Source of the DNA: Lucinisca nassula
Lineage: Eukaryota; Mollusca; Bivalvia; Lucinida; Lucinidae
Reading direction: 5' to 3'
DNA length: 64,000 nucleotides
Assembly: GCA_963580285.1 (NCBI GenBank)
Contig: OY757014.1
Coordinates: 101,124,072 to 101,188,071, forward strand
The position numbers and the translations under genes are program-made. Below are positions 58,590-64,000 of this stretch, one piece after another (the first letter of the stretch is position 1; each line of letters starts with the position of its first letter). The notes under the pieces are model-generated. The model saw only the letters and a list, made by a program, of their open reading frames with translations. It was not told the origin of the DNA and ran no database searches.

Positions 58590-58745
58590 AATTATACTGC
58601 AAACATGGGTTGTAGATACTCATTAGAACAGCCTAATTTAGTATATTCTAACGAGTACGCAAACCTATGTCTTTAAGCAGAAATAAGAAAAATAATGTAT
58701 ACACCCGTAAACTTCAGATTTCTCTGTATAAAGTATCAAACATAA
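58590..58745 (-). repeat. Foldback MITE, partial copy
   Basis: GTAGATACTCATTAGAACAG and ATTCTAACGAGTACGC palindrome halves, then AGCAGAAATAAGAAAAATAA. Confidence 0.6.
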
Positions 58746-58874
58746 AAAAAATGTAAAATGCAGTACGTCGGGCAAACTAATCGCATCTTAAAACCAAGAT
58801 TAAACGAACACTATCGTAGAATGAGTAAGCCTGAACAGTATGGTGTACCAAAAGGGTCAAAATGACCGATACTG

Positions 58875-59260
58875 GTCTACTTGCATTTTTGATATGCAAG
58901 TAGACCCGTAAATTTGCAAGTACACCCGTAAATTTGCAAGTATACTCCTATTTTAAATGCGGGTATACCCGTAAATTTGCAAGTGCAGCCGCATTTAGCG
59001 GTCTACTTGCATTTTACTAGTATACATGAATTTTACATGTATTCTCCTAAATTGGCAAGTATATCTTTATTTGCAAGTATACTTGCATTTTACAAGTACA
59101 TTCCTATATTTGCAAGTATATATCTATTTGCAAGTATACTTGCATTTTACAAGTACATCCCTAAGTTTATGGGTGTATCGGCATCTTAAAATGCGAGCGT
59201 ACTTGTAAAATTGGGAATGTACCCGAAAAATGCAAGTGTACTTGTAAAATTCAAGTAAAC
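58875..59260 (+). repeat. CAAGTATACTTGCATTTTA minisatellite
   Basis: About a dozen imperfect units built on TTGCAAGTA and TACTTGCA, in both orientations, joined by ACCCGTAAA or TTTTACAAGTA. Confidence 0.75.
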
Positions 59261-59707
59261 CGCTATTTCTTATTTTACAATTATCCAATCAAAATGCCGC
59301 TCTTTTGTTTGGTATTTTTGAGAAAAATGTCTTCAATTTTGTAGTCTATACTTTATGCACAACATGATTAAATACTAAAAAAAAAAAAAAAACGGGCAAA
59401 TAAATGAATAAACAAAAATCTTTACTAACAATGTTTATTAAAAACTCTGGTTAGAGACAATGGAATAATGTTCTTATCTTTCCTGCGGCGTCTTTAATAT
59501 ACCTGTCCAGTTCATGCTGTGTAAGCACTCAAACATTTCAAATTTTAATGAGCATCTAGAGCGCTTTTTCAATCTTGCAAAAAATCACGTGATACATTGT
59601 CTGATTTGATATATTAAAATTTAAATAAGAGCGTAATACAATTTTCCTGTCATTTATTTACACAGAATATCATGTGGGGTTTAATTCCACATAATACAAA
59701 GTTGAAA
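59261..59707. other. Unclassified AT-rich DNA
   Basis: Poly-A run near 59380. No gene seen. Confidence 0.35.
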
Positions 59708-59964
59708 CATCAAATAAACGCGCCTATATAAATTTGACCCCATTAAACCGCATTTTAATTTAGTAAAACAAGGGTTTACAGGGGTATACATTATTTAACT
59801 AATTTTTGCTCAAAACATAGATTGTTTATTCTCTTTAGAACCATTCTAACGAGTACTCACAATCTATGTTTATGCAAATATGCGGAAATTATCAGATTTT
59901 TTTTCTGAAAAATTTCACTTGTTTTTGTTGGAAAAATTTTCAAAAAAGGCGCGTTTTCGTAATG
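59708..59964 (+). mobile_element. AAACACGCC foldback MITE, copy 9
   Basis: Ends CATCAAATAAACGCGCCTAT and GGCGCGTTTTCGTAATG; a reduced palindrome TTAGAACCATTCTAACGAG. Confidence 0.75.
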
Positions 59965-59989
59965 TCTTTTAATATTTCTGCCATAACTA

Positions 59990-60272
59990 AGGTTATAACT
60001 ACTACTACTATTACTACTACTGCTACGACGACGCCTACTGCTACTACACTTTCTACAACTACTATTACAACTACTATTACTACTACTGCTACCACTGCTA
60101 CTACTACTAATATTTCTACTACTACTGCTACTACCAGTACATCAACAACAACAAGATGTACTTCTATAACTACTACTGCCACTACTCATGCTACCTCTGT
60201 AACCACTACTACATCCACTTCTACTACAAGCACTAGCCGTAGTAATTTTAATAGCAGTAGTAGTATGGTACT
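59990..60272 (+). repeat. (TAC)n/(ACT)n imperfect trinucleotide array
   Basis: About 280 bp of TACTACTAC with GCTAC and ACAAC variants. The Thr-rich frame through it is not a gene. Confidence 0.9.
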
Positions 60273-60344
60273 AATCTAGAATCATGTTAGAGATTTGGTT
60301 TAGAACTGGGTTTGGTAATGTATGGCTGAACCAAGGGTAGTAAA

Positions 60345-60759
60345 ATGGAAATATTCATCAAACAATTCAAAACAAGATTACTAGATTTGGATATGCAAAC
60401 TCAGAACTCAGACGTACAAGATATGGATAGATTACGAACGTATAAAATATTGAAAACAAACTTTGAATGTGAAAATTATTTATTCCTGGCCAAAAAGAAG
60501 AATGTTTAGAACAGTTTTAGCAAGATTTAGAGGTAGTTTATTAAAATTAGAGTGTAACGAGGGTCGATACAGAAATCTACCATTTAACGAAAGGTTATGC
60601 CCTTTATGTCACACAGATATCGAAACAGAATACCCCTTCCTTCTTGTATATCCAAGTTTGAATCAGCTTTGGCCTAATATATATCAAGTATTTGGTACAC
60701 ATATCCATCTGTATAAAAATTTGTTCAGCTATGTACGTCCAACAACAGCTATACAATAA
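60345..60759 (+). pseudogene. LINE reverse-transcriptase C-terminal region, frameshifted
   Basis: Starts at ATG 60345 (IFIKQFKTRLLDLDMQTQ, NSDVQDMDRLRTYKILK), shifts frame near 60475-60512, and continues in the frame ending at 60759: LARFRGSLLKLECNEGRY, RLCPLCHTDIETEYPFLLVY. The R-x-G-x-L-x-x-E-x-GRY and CPLC...ETE..FLL signature is the C-terminal zinc-binding tail of LINE ORF2-like proteins. The final Cys of the usual CP is Tyr-Pro here. No RT core lies upstream. It is a different lineage from the L-family. Confidence 0.7.
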
Positions 60760-60860
60760 ACACTAATTGTCGCTATATATTTTCTGCAATGAAACAACGT
60801 AATCAATATCTCACTGACATGAATGTATAACCTTGTCACTCTCTATATGTATATATAGAG

Positions 60861-61256
60861 GATCTTACATGAGTGTTCAAGTATTATTGAATTTATTAAA
60901 CGAGTTGAGGAAAAGGGATAAAATGCGAGGCTTTGCCGAGCTTTTAATCCCTTTTCCTCAACGAATTTAATAAATTCAATAATACATGAGTACGAATGCA
61001 AGATTCTATTTTTCATATGACATTTTAAACAAATTTATTCACGATTGTTTACAAAAATGTCAATCTTCCGCCGTTAGTAAACGCGACGTCATTAAGGACG
61101 TCGTACATGTAACGTTACGGGACGTATCTAGCTAATTTGCATATTTAATCCATTAGTGGATTATCGAAAATAATACATGACGTTATTACACTCTCAGATG
61201 GGACGTCATATGATAAATGTATATAAATTGTGTGTGATGTAATTTTGGTCAGTGGC
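60861..61256 (-). mobile_element. Foldback element (copy 2, inverted relative to 44356-44812)
   Basis: Hairpin at 60861-60995 (ATTATTGAATTTATTAAAC / TTTAATAAATTCAATAATAC), then GCGACGTCATTAAGGACGTC, GTAACGTTAC, GCTAATTTGCATATTTAATC and CATTAGTGGATTATCG. Confidence 0.7.
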
Positions 61257-61304
61257 CTATGTTACCAAAGAAATAAACTCTTGAAATTACAATAATTTTA
61301 GATG

Positions 61305-61436
61305 TAGTAGAAGTTTAGTAGCAGCAGTAGTAGTAGCAGTAAAAGAGGTAGTGGTAGTAGTAGTTTTAGTAGCAGCAACAGAAGCAGTAGTAGTAGAAGT
61401 AGCAGTAGTAATAGTAGTAGAAGTAGTAGTTGCTGC
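61305..61436 (+). repeat. (GTA)n/(AGT)n imperfect trinucleotide array, part 1
   Basis: AGTAGCAGCAGTAGTAGTAG type. Same motif as 59990-60272 but on the other strand. Confidence 0.9.
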
Positions 61437-61745
61437 AGAAGTTTGTTACTGTTGGGTTTAACGACCCAGTCAACACTATTTAGGTCATTTTAGAGCCGGT
61501 CAGTCTACCTATCCACACGTTTCCAAGGCAGGCTTATACATTAGCGGTTAACAAGTACAGTGCACATTCTTTCGCCAGAAACTGATAAATGCCCTTATTA
61601 AATCAGCGGAAGGGAGAGAATGACCATAGAATAGATTTCATGATCAATCTGCACGAACGAACGTTGCTTACCCAGGCAGGTATCGAATCCGCGTCCTCCT
61701 TATCACCAGTCAGACGCGCATCCTACTGAGCTATCGAGGCCGGCA
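61437..61745 (-). repeat. tRNA-derived SINE, family 1, second copy
   Basis: - strand: GGCCTCGATAGCTCAGTAGG (A-box), GATTCGATACC-type B-box, a small duplication of GCATCC/GCGTCC between them, and tail GACTGGGTCGTTAAACCC. Confidence 0.78.
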
Positions 61746-62109
61746 ATGTAGAAGTAGTAAAATATATAATTGTAGGTGCAGTATCATAAGCAGTCTTATT
61801 ATTATTTTTATTTTTTGTTATTATTATTATTACTATTATTATTTTATAATTAGTAAGGTAGTAGAAGTAGTAGTTGTAGTACTAGTAGTATAAGTAATAG
61901 TGGTAGTAGTAGTAGTAGTTCTAGTAGTAGTTGTAATATTAGAAGCAGTAGCAATAGAATTAGAAGTAGTTGTAGTAGTAGTACAAGAAGAAATAGTAGT
62001 AGTAATAGTTGTAATAGAAGAAGTAGTAGAATGTGCGGTAGTAGTAGTAGTTATAGTTGTAGCAGATGGACCAGTAGTAGAAGTAGTAGTAGTAGAAGTG
62101 GTAGTTTTG
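61746..62109 (+). repeat. (TTA)n and (GTA)n imperfect trinucleotide array, part 2
   Basis: ATTATTATT block at 61796-61850, then GTAGTAGTA to 62108. Confidence 0.9.
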
Positions 62110-62387
62110 TTTGTTTGAAGTGAGGTTTGACGTCCCCGTCAACAATAGGTCATCTTGGAGAAGTTGCTTCCAGTTTGTAGGCCTTTTACCCGCTATTGAG
62201 ATGGCATGACATCTCAAGCCCTGTAGTTCATTAAAACCAAAAGGCTTACATGCATTGAACGGTCTGACTCACATCACTTTGGTCCTTCTAAGCGGTTTAC
62301 CAGTACTCGTGTCGTCCGTTTCAGCTCTGCGTGGAAGCACCATACAGTCCAATCTATTTCTCCAAGGCCCGATGGGTGGTATAGGAG
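62110..62387 (-). repeat. SINE-like family S6 copy inside the trinucleotide array
   Basis: TTGACGTCCCCGTCAAC (tail), GATGGCATGACATCTCAAGC, CGTTTCAGCTCTGCGTGG and CCAAGGCCCGATGGG match 52778-53069 inverted. Confidence 0.7.
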
Positions 62388-62590
62388 TAGTAGAAGTGGT
62401 AGTAGTAGTAATAGTAGTAGTAGTCCGTAGTAGTAATAAAAGTACAAGTAGTTGTGGTAGTAGTAGTAAAAGTTTCTGTAGCAGTATTGCTTATAGTAGT
62501 AGTTGTAGTAGTAGTAGTAGTAAATATTGTAGTAGCAGTAGTAGGATTGAAAACGGCAGTAGCAGTAACAGGCGTAGTAGCAATGCAAAT
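62388..62590 (+). repeat. (GTA)n imperfect trinucleotide array, part 3
   Basis: AGTAGTAGTAATAGTAGTAG type. Confidence 0.9.
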
Positions 62591-62593
62591 AGT

Positions 62594-62629
62594 TGGTGTG
62601 TGTGTGTGTTTGTGTTTATGTGTGTGTGT

Positions 62630-62700
<71 letters not shown>
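62594..62700 (+). repeat. (GT)n microsatellite
   Basis: About 50 GT units with a few TT/TA changes. It directly adjoins the tail of the SINE at 62701-63021. Confidence 0.95.
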
Positions 62701-62703
<3 letters not shown>

Positions 62704-63021
62704 TCGGGTTTAACGTCGCTTTCAACAATTTTGCAGTCATATCATGACGGTGTCTGGTTGCGACAAGGAGCTCAATGCTCATTTTTATAGTGCTGCCTCA
62801 CTGAAGTATAATGTCCTAGACACATTACACGATACCACACCCAGTCACATTATCCTGACACTGTGTCGATCAGTCCTTGCTCAACCTCGTAAATCTGAGT
62901 GCTAAGCGAGGAGCAGCTAGTACCATTCTTAACGACTTCGGAATGTCGCGGCCCAGGATCAAACCCGTGACCTCCCGTTCCCCGGAGCGGACACTCTACC
63001 AACTGAGCTATCGGGGCCGGT
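62701..63021 (-). repeat. tRNA-derived SINE, family 3
   Basis: - strand head GGCCCCGATAGCTCAGTTGG, GTCCGCTCCGGGGAACGGG, B-box GGGTTTGATCC. The tail is GTTGAAAGCGACGTTAAACC and GAATTCACAC. The head is close to a real tRNA in its D-arm, anticodon-arm-like and T-arm spacing. Confidence 0.82.
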
Positions 63022-63345
63022 TAGAAGTAGTTGGTGTGATAGTAATATAAGATGGTGATGTTTTCGTGTTTTGCGACGCGGCGTGATGGTAAGAGCAATA
63101 GTAGAGGTAGTAGTAGTATTAATATCGGTAGAAGCCGAGTAGTAGTAGTAGAAGTAATAGTATCAGTAGTAGTAAAAATAGAAGTAGTAGTAGATGCAGT
63201 AGTAGAAGTTATTCTAGAAATAATATAAATAGTTGTAGCAGTAGAAGTAGTAGTTGTAGTTGGTGTTGTTGAAGTAGAGAAAGTAGAAGTGATAGTAATA
63301 AAAGATGGTGATGTTTTCGTGTTTTACGGCGCGGCGTACTGGTAA
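63022..63345 (+). repeat. (GTA)n array, part 4, with a 65-bp duplication
   Basis: GATGGTGATGTTTTCGTGTT and GCGGCGT occur at about 63050 and 63305, in the same context (GTGATAGTAATA). Confidence 0.85.
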
Positions 63346-63700
63346 AAGCAATAGCACTTAAGAAACGAGCTTATACATATACAAATAAAATACAGAAACG
63401 TTACACTTTTAAATGATTGAAGTCGTCCGTTAGAACGCCATTGCGCAAACAACCAATGCATTACCATAAATATAATTTTCTTCTAACAAAACATAAGGCT
63501 GAAAATGACGGTGCAAAAGTTTGCCATTGTTCTCTTCTTCTGCCCAGAATACGAACCGCGCCCACACGTTAGAACAGTATCACTGCGCGAAGCTATTCTA
63601 ACGAGTATCAACAATCCGCATGCCAAAGCAGAAACACGAAAAAAATGAGTTCATCAACGTCATATTAACATTGCAGCGACAATGAATCGCTCGGAGTACT
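63346..63700. other. Unclassified DNA with a decayed foldback MITE
   Basis: ACGTTAGAACAGTATC and GCTATTCTAACGAGTATC near 63567-63610 are the palindrome halves of the MITE family, followed by AAAGCAGAAACACG. Confidence 0.45.
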
Positions 63701-63729
63701 CGGATATAAGTACACCGGCTCAAATCTAA

Positions 63730-64000
63730 GAATGAAGGGTACTCCCACGTGATGACAACCAGCCGTATATGCTTAATAATGCCCTCAAATTAATAGCCCA
63801 ATGATCTGCTTCCCACTTATTCGCGGTCGCGTATTTCTCAAACCGCGAAATGTAACTATCCATCTTACCCTTTGCCTCGTCAAAGTAAGGCAACTTAGGA
63901 TCCTAAGCTTTCTCGGTCTGTTCATACGCGATTTCGACGTTTGCCGTCAAACGTTCGTGTTCAAACCTTATGTTATTTCCTTCTCATGTGCCAATTTAGA
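63730..64000 (-). pseudogene. LTR-retrotransposon (Gypsy-type) gag N-terminal relic, cut by the window edge
   Basis: Read right to left: a charged stretch (HEKEIT, HERLTANVEIAYEQTEKA), a stop, then KLPYFDEAKGKMDSY, RFEKYATANKW and NLRALL before the frame fails. The KLPYFDE...YL.RFE.YA pattern is the start of gag-like proteins of Gypsy-type elements in molluscs and cnidarians. There is at least one stop and one or two frameshifts. The rest lies outside the window. Confidence 0.65.

Noticed and set aside
59866..60279. Thr-rich 137-residue frame.
   Set aside because: Encoded by the TAC/ACT array; compositional artefact.
62593..62790. Val/Cys repeat frames.
   Set aside because: Encoded by the (GT)n microsatellite.
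62930..63021. Could be a genuine tRNA gene on the - strand.
   Set aside because: The acceptor stem does not close, the anticodon arm is imperfect, and it continues directly into a SINE body and tail.

Overview
The window looks like intronic and intergenic DNA from a marine bivalve-type mollusc. The evidence is AT-rich sequence, long introns, tRNA-derived SINEs, Tc1/mariner relics, many foldback MITEs, and the large tandem-core elements with GCTCACC...GGTGAGC ends that I associate with bivalve genomes. The species cannot be named from the sequence.

The only host gene I can support is on the + strand. It is part of a secreted or extracellular CUB-domain protein, with four exons at 2243-2445, 16657-16858, 42877-43076 and 58290-58461. 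Each CUB domain is split over two exons with phases 1-0-1, all splice sites are GT/AG, and the joined frame encodes two complete tandem CUB domains. The three introns are about 14.2, 26.0 and 15.2 kb. About 0.8 kb of coding sequence is therefore spread over 56 kb, and neither end of the gene is in the window.

The rest is layered repeat DNA. (1) At least 16 pieces of one retroelement, called the L-family here, encode the C-terminal part of a reverse-transcriptase-like protein with a YGVYISQLI motif and a long conserved 3' UTR. (2) Helitron2/Helentron-like elements have a 5' TTTAGCTCACC hairpin, a core of 130-450 bp tandem repeats, and a 3' GGCCATCATGGCC-type hairpin (8922-11459, 18187-30244, 19951-22774, 30345-32180, 36875-40305). 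(3) A foldback MITE family with AAACACGCCTATA ends recurs at least ten times. (4) Tigger/pogo-like MITEs are present. (5) There are several tRNA-SINE families, a mariner copy with intact ends (53614-54940), a degraded Tc1-like copy (1-1524), a LINE RT C-terminus (60345-60759) and a gag relic at the right edge.

The most notable finding is three unrelated hammerhead-ribozyme folds. A 383-bp tandem repeat (41483-42517) and a solo copy (45553-45692) carry textbook type I hammerheads on the - strand. A palindrome at 43569-43704 has a second hammerhead at its apex. A 573-bp tandem repeat around exon 1 (1590-2166 and 3104-4555) carries a third, weaker one. In all three, stem III is self-complementary (ACTACGTAGT, ACCGGT, AGGCCT), as expected for dimer-active hammerheads. 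The two tandem families end at a fixed 3' boundary and have variable 5' truncation, which fits retrozyme-like elements copied from circular RNA.
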